The position numbers and the translations under genes are program-made. From Streptomyces resistomycificus (GTDB taxonomy: Bacteria > Actinomycetota > Actinomycetes > Streptomycetales > Streptomycetaceae), in assembly GCF_001514265.1 (NCBI RefSeq), contig NZ_KQ948992.1:612696-676695 (forward strand): DNA of 64,000 bases, given 5' to 3'. The notes under the pieces are model-generated. The model saw nothing but the letters and a program-made list of their open reading frames with translations. It had not been told where the DNA came from and did no database searches. Of the stretch, positions 34,241 through 41,997 are shown one piece after another (positions within the stretch are counted from its first letter, which is position 1; every line of letters starts with the position of its first letter).

Positions 34241-34389
34241 GTACTAGAGGACGAAAAGCCATGGCCAAAGGTGCCCGCGTCCATACCCCGAACGCCCCGC
34301 CCACCAGGAAGGCCCCGTGGCTCCGTGCGACGGTGACCGTACGGCGATCAGGACGATCACGACGTACCTCACGACGTACGGAGCCCGCC

Positions 34390-35514
34390 ATGGCAGACCT
34401 CCAGGACGAACTGCACACCACCACAGAGGTCGGCGACTTCGACGACCTGCCCGAGCCGCTCCCGGAGCCCTTCCCGGTGGAGCCCTGCGCCCCCGCCGCC
34501 GCCGGCACCACCCCACTGGAGCGGGCCCGCACCATCCTGGAGGCGTACCCGGTCGCCGACGGCTACAACGGCCTGCCCTGGGCGCTGCGGCACCTGCCCT
34601 GGTACGACCTGGAAGTCGGGGAGAGCGCCGTCGACACCGATGTGCCGCGGCTGCGCGAGGGCCGTGTCGGCGCACTGCTGTGGTCGCTGCACCTGCCCGA
34701 GGGCCTCGACGGCGACCGGGCCGTCGGCGCCACCCTGGAACAGCTCGACCTGATCAAGACGGTCGTACGCAACCACCCCGAGGGCCTGCGCCTCGCGCAC
34801 ACCGCCGGCCAGACCACCGACGTACGCAACTGCGGCCGCATCTCCGTGCTGCTCGGCCCGGCCGGAGCCGCCGCCCTCGGCGACTCCCTCGGCATCCTGC
34901 GCTCCCTGTACGCCCTGGGGGTGCGGGTCCTCACCCTGACCGGCGTCACCTGGGCGAGCGAGGCCGGACTGACCCGGTTCGGCGAGGAGGTGCTGCGGGA
35001 GATGAACCGCCTCGGCGTCCTCGCCGACCTCTCCGGCGCCTCGGCGGACACCATCCGACGGGCGCTCGCGGTGTCCAAGGCGCCGGTCATGTGCACCCGT
35101 TCGGCCGCCCGCGCGCTGCGCCCGCACCCGGCCAACCTGCCCGACGACCTGCTCGCCGCGCTGGGCGAGAACAAGGGATTGTGCATGGTGCCGCTGACCG
35201 CCGAGCAGACCGGTCCGACGGTCCGGGACGTCGCCGACCACCTCGACCATGTGCGCGAGGTGGCGGGAGCGGAGTGCGTGGGCCTGTCCGGCACCTACGA
35301 CGTCGGCACCGCCCACCCCCAGGAGCTGGGCGACGCCTCCTGCTACCCGCACCTCATCGCCGAACTCCTGCGCCGCGGCTGGCCCGAGACCGATATCGCC
35401 CTGCTGACCTGGGGCAACGTCCAGCGTGTCCTGCGCGGCGCCGACTTCACCGCGCACGCCACCAGCCAGCGCCGGGAGCCGTCCACGGCGAAGATCTCCG
35501 ACCTGGACGGCTGA
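34390..35514 (+). CDS. M19 dipeptidase paralog lacking all zinc ligands (probable pseudoenzyme)
   Basis: A 374-residue protein clearly homologous to the dipeptidase at 31627. Shared landmarks are LPWALR, YALGVR-LTLTG, VADHLDHVREVAGAECVGL and YPHLIAELLRRGWPETDIAL. Every metal position differs: the HxD motif reads DGYNGLPW, the bridging Glu region reads LLGPAGAAAL, the two His sites read ADLSGASAD and MCTRSAARA, and the Asp site reads LSGTYDVG. The frame is fully intact with normal codon use, so it is a maintained non-catalytic protein, not a decaying gene. A 50-residue acidic N-terminal extension precedes the fold. ATG 34390 has GGAGC upstream; the longer frame from 34261 is unlikely. Confidence 0.82.
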   Translation: MADLQDELHTTTEVGDFDDLPEPLPEPFPVEPCAPAAAGTTPLERARTILEAYPVADGYNGLPWALRHLPWYDLEVGESAVDTDVPRLREGRVGALLWSLHLPEGLDGDRAVGATLEQLDLIKTVVRNHPEGLRLAHTAGQTTDVRNCGRISVLLGPAGAAALGDSLGILRSLYALGVRVLTLTGVTWASEAGLTRFGEEVLREMNRLGVLADLSGASADTIRRALAVSKAPVMCTRSAARALRPHPANLPDDLLAALGENKGLCMVPLTAEQTGPTVRDVADHLDHVREVAGAECVGLSGTYDVGTAHPQELGDASCYPHLIAELLRRGWPETDIALLTWGNVQRVLRGADFTAHATSQRREPSTAKISDLDG

Positions 35515-35540
35515 GGCGGGCGACTGCCCGAGGCGGGCGA

Positions 35541-35933
35541 CTACAGCGGATCGATCCGGCAGAGGCAGAAGGGGTGGCCCGCCGGGTCGGCGTACACCCG
35601 GAAGTCCTTCTTCTCGTAGTCCTCCCCGTCCAGGACCCGGGCCCCCAGCGCCAGCACCCTCTCCTCGGCCGCGTCCATCTCCTCCCACGTGGTCCCGCCC
35701 TCGAAGTCGAGGTGGAACTGCTGCGCGTTCCGGTCGGCGCGCGGCCACTCCGGCGGGGTCAGGCCGGGGGCCCGCTGGAAGGCGAGCCGCGGCCCGTCCG
35801 GGATCCGCAGGACGACCCAGTCGTCGTCCTCCGCCTCGGGCGTGCCGCCGCCGATCCGGGCGTAGAAGGCGGCCAGCGCGTGCGGGTCGGGACAGTCGAC
35901 GACGACGGAACGCAGACGGGCGACGGGTGCCAT
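35541..35933 (-). CDS. VOC-superfamily protein (glyoxalase/bleomycin-resistance fold), copy 1
   Basis: A 130-residue single-chain VOC protein of the common streptomycete type: start SVVVDCPDPHALAAFYARIG, middle QFHLDFEGG, end FRVYADPAGHPFCLCRIDP. These proteins bind small ligands or metals; the activity is unknown. GGGAGG precedes the ATG. A closely similar copy lies 25 bases upstream on the same strand, and the two are probably co-transcribed. Confidence 0.85.
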   Translation of the reverse strand: MAPVARLRSVVVDCPDPHALAAFYARIGGGTPEAEDDDWVVLRIPDGPRLAFQRAPGLTPPEWPRADRNAQQFHLDFEGGTTWEEMDAAEERVLALGARVLDGEDYEKKDFRVYADPAGHPFCLCRIDPL

Positions 35934-35958
35934 GGGATCCTCCCGGTTCGACAGGTGA

Positions 35959-36318
35959 TCAGCAGGCGCAGAGGCAGAACGGGTGCCCCGCCGGGTCCGC
36001 GTAAACCCGGAAGGTCCGCGAGCGGTCCTCCGTCTCCAGCGGCCTCGCCCCCAGCGCCAGCACCTCCTTCTCGGCCGCGTCCAGGTCCGGCACCTCCAGA
36101 TCCAGGTGGAACTGCTGCGAGTGGTCGGGCGAGGGCCACCGGGGCGGCACGAAGTCGGGGGCGGCCTGGAACGCCACCGTCTGCCCGCCGGGCAGCTTCA
36201 GGTCCACCCAGTCCTCCTGCCCCACCACGGTGCCGCCGAGCACGTCGGCGTAGAACCCGGCGAGGGCGGCGGGGTCGGGACAGTCCAGGACGACGGCACC
36301 CAGTGTGGCGACAGCCAT
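35959..36318 (-). CDS. VOC-superfamily protein, copy 2
   Basis: A 119-residue paralog of the next gene: GAVVLDCPDPAALAGFYADV, QFHLDLEVPDLDAAEKEV and FRVYADPAGHPFCLC align along the whole length, so the pair arose by tandem duplication. The ATG has AGGAGG upstream. It is divergent from the CGNR regulator gene, and the 102 bases between them hold a cluster of GTAAC motifs. Confidence 0.85.
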   Translation of the reverse strand: MAVATLGAVVLDCPDPAALAGFYADVLGGTVVGQEDWVDLKLPGGQTVAFQAAPDFVPPRWPSPDHSQQFHLDLEVPDLDAAEKEVLALGARPLETEDRSRTFRVYADPAGHPFCLCAC

Positions 36319-36351
36319 GACTCCTCCTTGGCGTCGGAATTACCCGCAGAC

Positions 36352-36411
36352 GTTACCTGTAGGAGCGGGTAACCAGTAACGGTTACTGCATGCTCCCTCA
36401 TTGGAGGTAAC
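36352..36411. promoter_or_regulatory. Cluster of five GTAAC/GTTAC motifs, probable operator
   Basis: Between the divergent VOC and CGNR genes the core GTTAC/GTAAC occurs at 36352, 36369, 36376, 36382 and 36407. The middle two form a perfect 15-base palindrome, CAGTAAC-G-GTTACTG (36374-36388). The spacing and symmetry suggest a dimeric regulator, plausibly the CGNR protein encoded next door, acting on both promoters. Confidence 0.55.
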
Positions 36412-36420
36412 GTCGCAAGC

Positions 36421-36924
36421 ATGAGTGAGAGATCGCCCGCGCCCGGTGGCCTGGCCCTGGTCGAGTCCCTGGTGAACACGCTGGACGTCGAGTCGGGCGC
36501 CGACTCGCTGGACGGGGTGGAGGGCCGGGCCCGGTTCGGACTGACTCAGGACGAGCTCCCGGCCGCCCGCGAACTGCGCGAGTCCCTGCGCGCGACGCTG
36601 CTCGCCCACGCGGGCCATCAGGCGCACCGCACGGTGACCCCGCTGGGCGAGCTGCTCGCGCGGGCGCCCCTGGTGGTGACGGTCGACGCGGGCGACGGCT
36701 CGGCGGCCCTCGCCCCGGCCGACGAGGGCCCGCTGCTCTCCCGCGTCGCGGCGGCCGTCGCCCAGGCCCTGGTGGAGGGAACCTGGACCCGGCTGAAGGC
36801 CTGCGAGGCCGTCGACTGCCTCTGGGCGTACTACGACCGCAGCCCGGCCGGCCGCGGCCGCTGGTGCTCGATGCAGGTGTGCGGGGCCCGCGCGAAGATG
36901 CGCCGCTACCGGGCGAAGGGCTGA
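36421..36924 (+). CDS. CGNR zinc-finger / ABATE-domain protein, putative regulator
   Basis: A 167-residue protein. The N-terminal ABATE-like helical domain (ALVESLVNTLDVESG, DELPAARELRESLRATLL) binds unknown ligands. The C-terminal CGNR zinc finger has the C-x4-C...C-x4-C pattern in LKACEAVDCLWAYYDRS and RWCSMQVCGARAKMRRYR. The family is thought to include stress-type transcription regulators. The ribosome site GGAGGT is 12 bases from the ATG, slightly far. Divergent from the VOC pair. Confidence 0.82.
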   Translation: MSERSPAPGGLALVESLVNTLDVESGADSLDGVEGRARFGLTQDELPAARELRESLRATLLAHAGHQAHRTVTPLGELLARAPLVVTVDAGDGSAALAPADEGPLLSRVAAAVAQALVEGTWTRLKACEAVDCLWAYYDRSPAGRGRWCSMQVCGARAKMRRYRAKG

Positions 36925-37243
36925 GGCGCGGGGCGCCGGGGGCGGCCGGCAGGGTGAGGGGTGAGGGCCCTCATGCCGGGGACGCGAGAATCCCGGCCCC
37001 ACCTTGGAAAGCGGTTCCCGAAGCACGGGGGAGACGTGGAGAATGGGACGCGCGCCGCTCCGGCCGGCTGAGCCCCGGCCGGAGCGGCGTTCTTGTGCCG
37101 CGGGCCGCGTCGGCGGGCCGTCACTCGGTCTGCCCGAACCGCCGGAGCTGCGCCGAACCCCGCTGCGAGCCGAGGAGACCCGGCAGCACGGAACCCGGAG
37201 TACGGAGCGAGGCGGCCGGGTTCTGCGCCCCGGCCGGACTCCG
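36925..37243. other. Intergenic region with strong terminator (37053-37089)
   Basis: No protein-coding gene is supported in these 319 bases. The main structure is a perfect 15-bp inverted repeat (CGCCGCTCCGGCCGG at 37053-37067 and its complement at 37075-37089) followed by TTCTTG, oriented as a rightward terminator. It is 129 bases from the CGNR stop, so either that transcript has a long 3' end or a short RNA is made here. The remainder up to the end of the UDP-glucose dehydrogenase gene looks unstructured. Confidence 0.55.
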
Positions 37244-38587
37244 TCAGGCCGTCGGCCGCCCCATCGCCCGGTACGTCCAGCCGGCCTTCCGCCACAGCGC
37301 CGGGTCGAGGGCGTTGCGCCCGTCCAGGATCAGCCGGGTCGCCGCGACCTCGCCGAGCGCGGCCGGGTCCAGCTCGCGGAACTCGCGCCACTCGGTGAGG
37401 TGGAGTACGACGTCGGCGCCCCGGACCGCGTCCACGGCGGAGTCGGCGTACCCGAGCGTCGGGAACAGCCGGCGGGCGTTGGCCATGCCCTTCGGGTCGT
37501 ACACCGTGACCTGGCCGCCCTGGAGATGGATCTGCCCGGCGACGTTCAGCGCGGGCGAGTCGCGCACGTCGTCCGAGTCGGGCTTGAAGGTGGCGCCGAG
37601 CACCGCGACCCGCTTGCCCAGGAAGGACCCGCCGCCCAGCACCTGCCGGGTCAGCTCCACCATCTGACCGCGCTGGCGCATGTTGATCGAGTCGATCTCC
37701 CGCAGGAAGGTCAGCGCCTGGTCGGCCCCCAGCTCACCGGCCCGGGCCATGAAGGCGCGGATGTCCTTCGGCAGACAGCCGCCGCCGAAGCCGATGCCCG
37801 CCCGCAGGAACTTCTTGCCGATCCGGTCGTCGTAGCCGATCGCCTCGGCCAGCTTCGCGACATCGCCGTCGGCGGCCTCGCACACCTCCGCCATCGCGTT
37901 GATGAAGGAGATCTTGGTGGCCAGGAAGGAGTTCGCGGACGTCTTCACCAGCTCGGCGGTCGGGAAGTCGGTGACCACGAACGGCGTGCTCTCCGAGAGC
38001 GGGGTGGCGTACACCTGGCGCAGCAGCTTCTCGGCCCGCTCGCTGCGCACGCCGACCACGATCCGGTCCGGGTGCAGCGTGTCCTGGACCGCGAAGCCCT
38101 CGCGCAGGAACTCCGGGTTCCAGGCCAGCTCGGCGCCCTCGCCGGCCGGGGAGTTCTCCACCAGGTAGCGGGCCAGCCGGTCCGCGGAGCCCACCGGCAC
38201 GGTCGACTTGCCCACCACCAGGGTGGGGCCGGTCAGGTGCGGCGCGAGCGCGGCGAACGCGGAGTCGACGTACGACATGTCGCAGGCGTACTCGCCGTGC
38301 CGCTGCGGGGTGTTCACGCAGACGAAGTGGACGTCGCCGAACGCCGCCACCTCGGCGAAGTCCATGGTGAAGCGCAGCCGCCCGCTCGACCCCTCGATAC
38401 CGGCGACGTGCTTGCGCAGCAGGTCGTCGAGACCTGGCTCGTACATCGGGACCTCGCCCCGCTGGAGCATCTCGATCTTCTCCGGCACGACGTCCAGCCC
38501 CAGCACCTCGAACCCGAGCTCGGCCATGGCGGCGGCGTGCGTGGCGCCGAGGTAGCCGGTGCCGATCACGGTGATCTTGAGGCTCAT
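37244..38587 (-). CDS. UDP-glucose 6-dehydrogenase
   Basis: Oxidises UDP-glucose to UDP-glucuronate with two NAD+, giving precursors for envelope polysaccharides. It is 447 residues. The Rossmann start is ITVIGTGYLGATHAAAMAE; then FVCVNTPQ, the TVPVGSADRL segment, and NPEFLREGFAVQD. The substrate region AELVKTSANSFLATKISFIN is followed by the catalytic Cys in GFGGGCLPKD and the C-terminal domain start LGATFKPDSDDVRDSPAL. ATG 38587 has GGAG upstream. Transcribed alone. Confidence 0.93.
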   Translation of the reverse strand: MSLKITVIGTGYLGATHAAAMAELGFEVLGLDVVPEKIEMLQRGEVPMYEPGLDDLLRKHVAGIEGSSGRLRFTMDFAEVAAFGDVHFVCVNTPQRHGEYACDMSYVDSAFAALAPHLTGPTLVVGKSTVPVGSADRLARYLVENSPAGEGAELAWNPEFLREGFAVQDTLHPDRIVVGVRSERAEKLLRQVYATPLSESTPFVVTDFPTAELVKTSANSFLATKISFINAMAEVCEAADGDVAKLAEAIGYDDRIGKKFLRAGIGFGGGCLPKDIRAFMARAGELGADQALTFLREIDSINMRQRGQMVELTRQVLGGGSFLGKRVAVLGATFKPDSDDVRDSPALNVAGQIHLQGGQVTVYDPKGMANARRLFPTLGYADSAVDAVRGADVVLHLTEWREFRELDPAALGEVAATRLILDGRNALDPALWRKAGWTYRAMGRPTA

Positions 38588-38735
38588 GTGGTGCTCCAGG
38601 GGGGACGGCCGTGGGGGTGCGTCGGGTGCGCGGGAAGAGCATAGTCGGGGCATGGGAGAGGCCTTTGGCGGGCAACTTTCCCGCTGTCGCCAAACTCACG
38701 TACGCACGGCCGTGGGCAGGCCTCTAAAATTCGAG

Positions 38736-38749
38736 TTACTTAACGGTAA
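38736..38749. promoter_or_regulatory. Inverted repeat upstream of the acyl-CoA dehydrogenase
   Basis: TTAC-TTAACG-GTAA lies in an AT-rich patch (38721-38752) unusual for this genome, about 40 bases before the acyl-CoA dehydrogenase start. A TAAAAT -10-like hexamer is at 38725-38730. It is plausibly an operator/promoter for a fatty-acid-responsive regulator; no binding protein can be named. Confidence 0.4.
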
Positions 38750-38789
38750 TTAGCGCCAGCACCGCAGCGTCTTTGGAGCGTGAGAGACC

Positions 38790-39947
38790 TTGGCCGGATC
38801 GGCTGACTTCGACCTGTACCGCCCGTCCGAGGAGCACGACATGCTCCGTGACGCGATCCGTTCGCTGGCCGAGGCGAAGATCGCGCCGTACGCGGCCGCG
38901 GTCGACGAGGAGGCCCGCTTCCCGCAGGAGGCTCTCGACGCCCTCGTTGCCAACGACCTGCACGCCGTCCACGTACCCGAGGAGTACGGCGGCGCTGGTG
39001 CCGACGCCCTGGCCACGGTGATCGTCATCGAGGAGGTCGCGCGCGCCTGCGTCTCCTCCTCCCTGATCCCCGCCGTGAACAAGCTGGGCTCCCTGCCGGT
39101 GATCCTGTCCGGCTCGGAGGACCTGAAGAAGAAGTACCTCGCGCCGCTGGCCAAGGGCGACGCGATGTTCTCGTACGCGCTCTCCGAGCCGGACGCGGGT
39201 TCGGACGCGGCGGGCATGAAGACGAAGGCGGTCCGCGACGGCGACCACTACGTGCTGAACGGCGTGAAGCGCTGGATCACCAACGCGGGCGTCTCCGAGT
39301 ACTACACGGTGATGGCGGTCACCGACCCGACCAAGCGCTCCAAGGGCATCTCGGCCTTCGTGGTCGAGAAGTCGGACGAGGGCGTCTCCTTCGGCGCCCC
39401 GGAGAAGAAGCTCGGCATCAAGGGCTCCCCGACCCGCGAGGTCTACCTCGACAACGTCCGCATCCCGGCCGACCGCATGATCGGCGAGGAGGGCACCGGC
39501 TTCGCCACGGCGATGAAGACCCTGGACCACACCCGCATCACCATCGCCGCCCAGGCCCTCGGTGTCGCCCAGGGCGCCCTCGACTACGCCAAGGGCTATG
39601 TCCAGGAGCGCAAGCAGTTCGGCAAGCCGATCGCCGACTTCCAGGGCATCCAGTTCATGCTCGCCGACATGGCCATGAAGGTCGAGGCCGCCCGCCAGCT
39701 CACGTACGCGGCGGCCGCCAAGTCGGAGCGCGGTGACAAGGACCTCACCTTCCAGGGCGCCGCCGCCAAGTGCTTCGCCTCCGACGTGGCCATGGAGGTC
39801 ACCACGGACGCGGTCCAGCTGCTCGGTGGCTACGGCTACACGCGGGACTACCCGGTGGAGCGCATGATGCGCGACGCGAAGATCACGCAGATCTACGAGG
39901 GCACGAACCAGGTCCAGCGGATCGTCATGGCGCGCAACCTGCCGTAA
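38790..39947 (+). CDS. Acyl-CoA dehydrogenase
   Basis: An FAD enzyme that introduces the alpha-beta double bond in acyl-CoA; 385 residues. Signature 1 is FSYALSEPDAGSDAAGMKTK. The substrate-binding segment is RWITNAGVSEYYTVMAV, the FAD contact is YVQERKQFGKPIADFQGIQF, and the catalytic Glu lies in IYEGTNQVQRIVMARNL. The overall pattern resembles the FadE25 / short-branched-chain group. The start codon is TTG at 38790 with GAGAG a few bases upstream; no nearer alternative fits the family start. It ends in a strong hairpin convergent with the thioesterase. Confidence 0.92.
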   Translation: MAGSADFDLYRPSEEHDMLRDAIRSLAEAKIAPYAAAVDEEARFPQEALDALVANDLHAVHVPEEYGGAGADALATVIVIEEVARACVSSSLIPAVNKLGSLPVILSGSEDLKKKYLAPLAKGDAMFSYALSEPDAGSDAAGMKTKAVRDGDHYVLNGVKRWITNAGVSEYYTVMAVTDPTKRSKGISAFVVEKSDEGVSFGAPEKKLGIKGSPTREVYLDNVRIPADRMIGEEGTGFATAMKTLDHTRITIAAQALGVAQGALDYAKGYVQERKQFGKPIADFQGIQFMLADMAMKVEAARQLTYAAAAKSERGDKDLTFQGAAAKCFASDVAMEVTTDAVQLLGGYGYTRDYPVERMMRDAKITQIYEGTNQVQRIVMARNLP

Positions 39948-39955
39948 CCGACGCT

Positions 39956-40022
39956 CCGGCCCGGCCGGCACGACTGAGGGCGCCCGCTTCGTGGGTGCCC
40001 TCACGCGTTCCGGCCGGGCCGG
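39956..40022. terminator. Double-stem bidirectional terminator
   Basis: An outer 13-bp perfect repeat (CCGGCCCGGCCGG / CCGGCCGGGCCGG) encloses an inner GAGGGC-CCC / GGG-GCCCTC stem. It fills the gap between the convergent acyl-CoA dehydrogenase and thioesterase genes. Confidence 0.85.
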
Positions 40023-40027
40023 CGACC

Positions 40028-40585
40028 TCAGTCCTCGAACCCCTCCGCCGCCCGCCGCTCCCGCAGCTCCATGATCGCCCGGCGTCGCGCCAGCCGGTGG
40101 GTGCGACGGATCTGGGCCTCCTGGCAGCGCCGCTTGTCGCGCTCGGTCTCCGGAAGCACCGGCGGCACCCGGCGCGGCTTGCCGTCGGCGTCCACGGCGG
40201 CGAAGACGAGGTAGGCGGAGCCGACCTGGGTGGCCGGGGCGGACTCGTTCCAGCGCTCGGCCAGGACCCGCACACCGACCTCCATCGAGGTCCGGCCGGT
40301 CCAGTTGACCTGGGCCTTCACATGGACGAGGTCGCCGACGCGGACCGGCTCCAGAAACGCCATCTCGTCCATGGACGCGGTGACGGCGGGCCCGCCGCTG
40401 TGCCGTCCGGCCACGGCACCGGCCGCGTCGTCGACCAGCTTCATGATCACGCCACCGTGCACGGTGCCCAGAAGGTTCGTGTCGTTGTGGGTCATGATGT
40501 GGCTGAGCGTGGTCCGGGACGCGGAGGTCGGCTTGCCCGGGATATCCGGAGTCTCCGGGTCCGCGACTGAGGCCTGTTCTGTCAT
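40028..40585 (-). CDS. Acyl-CoA thioesterase, hotdog fold (YciA/BACH type)
   Basis: A 185-residue hotdog thioesterase. The motif THNDTNLLGTVHGGVIMKLV contains the catalytic Asn/Asp and glycine helix. It is followed by MDEMAFLEPVRVGDLVHVKA and the strand EVGVRVLAE. A basic C-terminal extension (KRRCQEAQIRRTHRLARRR) is typical of actinobacterial members. The enzyme hydrolyses medium- to long-chain acyl-CoA. The ATG at 40585 has GGTGGAGG upstream; the frame beyond it is rejected. Confidence 0.88.
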   Translation of the reverse strand: MTEQASVADPETPDIPGKPTSASRTTLSHIMTHNDTNLLGTVHGGVIMKLVDDAAGAVAGRHSGGPAVTASMDEMAFLEPVRVGDLVHVKAQVNWTGRTSMEVGVRVLAERWNESAPATQVGSAYLVFAAVDADGKPRRVPPVLPETERDKRRCQEAQIRRTHRLARRRAIMELRERRAAEGFED

Positions 40586-40704
40586 GGCCTCCACCTTATG
40601 CCGAGGCGACAACCCGGGAATTTGTGTCAGCTTGGCAACAGCGGTGCCCTTATTTTCCGACGAACCTTGAAAGGTACATAGCCCTGCCCTGCACACTGGG
40701 GCCC

Positions 40705-41997
40705 ATGAGTGATTGGCCCGAGGGATGGTCCGGCGACAACCGCGGCGACCGGTACGGACGCGGCAGCGCGGGCGCGCAGCCCGAGAGCGCCCGCGTGATG
40801 CGGCAGGTCCGGCGCGGCCGGCCGGCTCCGCCCGGGCAGCAGGGCGCCTACGGCAACCAGGCGCCGCCGTACGGCGGCGTCCCGCAGCAGCCGTCCTACG
40901 TCAACGGCGGTGACGACACCGCCTACGACAACGGGTACGACAGCGGCTACAACACCGGCCAGGTCTACGGCGGCGGCCCCGGCGGCCCGGTGGGCGGCGG
41001 CACCGGCGGTCCGCGCCCCGCGCCGAACTGGCGTCGCCGGATCAAGGTGACCACGATCACCGTGGTGACCCTGCTGGTCGTGACGAGCGTCGCCACCTAT
41101 TTCTGGGCCGACTCCAAGCTCAACCGCGAGGTCGACCTGTCCAAGGTCATCGACCGGCCGGAGACGGGCGAGGGCACGAACTACCTGATCGTCGGCTCCG
41201 ACAGCCGGGCCGGCATGTCCGCCGAGGAGAAGAAGAAGCTGCACACCGGGTCCGCCGAGGGCAAGCGCACGGACTCGATGATGATCCTGCACACGGGCGG
41301 CAACGGCGACACCCTGATCTCCCTGCCGCGTGACTCGGACGTCGAGATCCCCACGTTCAAGGGCTCCGACTCCGGCAAGACCTACCCGGGCACGGGCCGG
41401 CACGTGAAGCTGAACGCGGCCTACGCCGAGGACGGCCCCGAGCTGCTGGTGCGGACCGTGGAGTTCAACACCGGTCTGCACATCGACCACTACGTGGAGA
41501 TCGGCTTCGCCGGCTTCGCGAACATCGTGGACGCGGTCGGCGGGGTCGAGATGGACATCCCGCAGGACATCAAGGACACCAAGTCCGGCGCGGACTTCAA
41601 GAAGGGCAAGCAGACCCTGAACGGCGAGGAGGCTCTCGCCTTCGTCCGCACCCGGTACGCGCTGGCGGGCTCCGACCTGGACCGTACGAAGAACCAGCAG
41701 AAGTTCCTCGCGGCCCTCGCCAACCAGGTAGCCACCCCGAGCACGGTCCTCAACCCCTTCAAGCTGTACCCGACGATGGGCGCGGGCCTGGACTCGCTGA
41801 TCGTCGACAAGGACATGGGCCTGTACGACCTGGCCACCATGTTCTGGGCGATGAAGAGCGTCAACGGCGGTGACGGCAAGTCGATGAACATGCCGATCTC
41901 CGGCTCCAGCAACGGCAACCTCGTCTGGGATAAGGCCAAGCTGAAGACGCTGGTGGAGCAGCTCAAGAACGACGAGAAGGTCACGGTGTCCTCGTGA
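40705..41997 (+). CDS. LytR-CpsA-Psr (LCP) family protein, short form
   Basis: LCP proteins transfer lipid-linked glycopolymers to peptidoglycan. This one is 430 residues. A ~110-residue Gly/Tyr/Gln-rich cytoplasmic tail precedes one transmembrane helix (TTITVVTLLVVTSVATYFW). The LCP domain has the polyprenyl-phosphate and Mg-binding landmarks YLIVGSDSRAG, TDSMMILHTGGNGDTLISLPRDSDV, KLNAAYAEDGPELLVRTVE, HIDHYVEIGFAGFANIVDA and ALAFVRTRYALAGSDLDR. It ends without a LytR_C domain and has no cysteines, unlike the other six LCP proteins here. Its stop overlaps the HAD gene start (GTGA). Confidence 0.92.
   Translation: MSDWPEGWSGDNRGDRYGRGSAGAQPESARVMRQVRRGRPAPPGQQGAYGNQAPPYGGVPQQPSYVNGGDDTAYDNGYDSGYNTGQVYGGGPGGPVGGGTGGPRPAPNWRRRIKVTTITVVTLLVVTSVATYFWADSKLNREVDLSKVIDRPETGEGTNYLIVGSDSRAGMSAEEKKKLHTGSAEGKRTDSMMILHTGGNGDTLISLPRDSDVEIPTFKGSDSGKTYPGTGRHVKLNAAYAEDGPELLVRTVEFNTGLHIDHYVEIGFAGFANIVDAVGGVEMDIPQDIKDTKSGADFKKGKQTLNGEEALAFVRTRYALAGSDLDRTKNQQKFLAALANQVATPSTVLNPFKLYPTMGAGLDSLIVDKDMGLYDLATMFWAMKSVNGGDGKSMNMPISGSSNGNLVWDKAKLKTLVEQLKNDEKVTVSS

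Noticed and set aside
36990..37030. tRNA-Ser-like stretch (TTGGAAAGCGG) that might be a tRNA or attachment-site remnant
   Set aside because: Only about a dozen bases match the anticodon arm. No acceptor stem, T-arm or repeat partner is found nearby, so chance is the better explanation.
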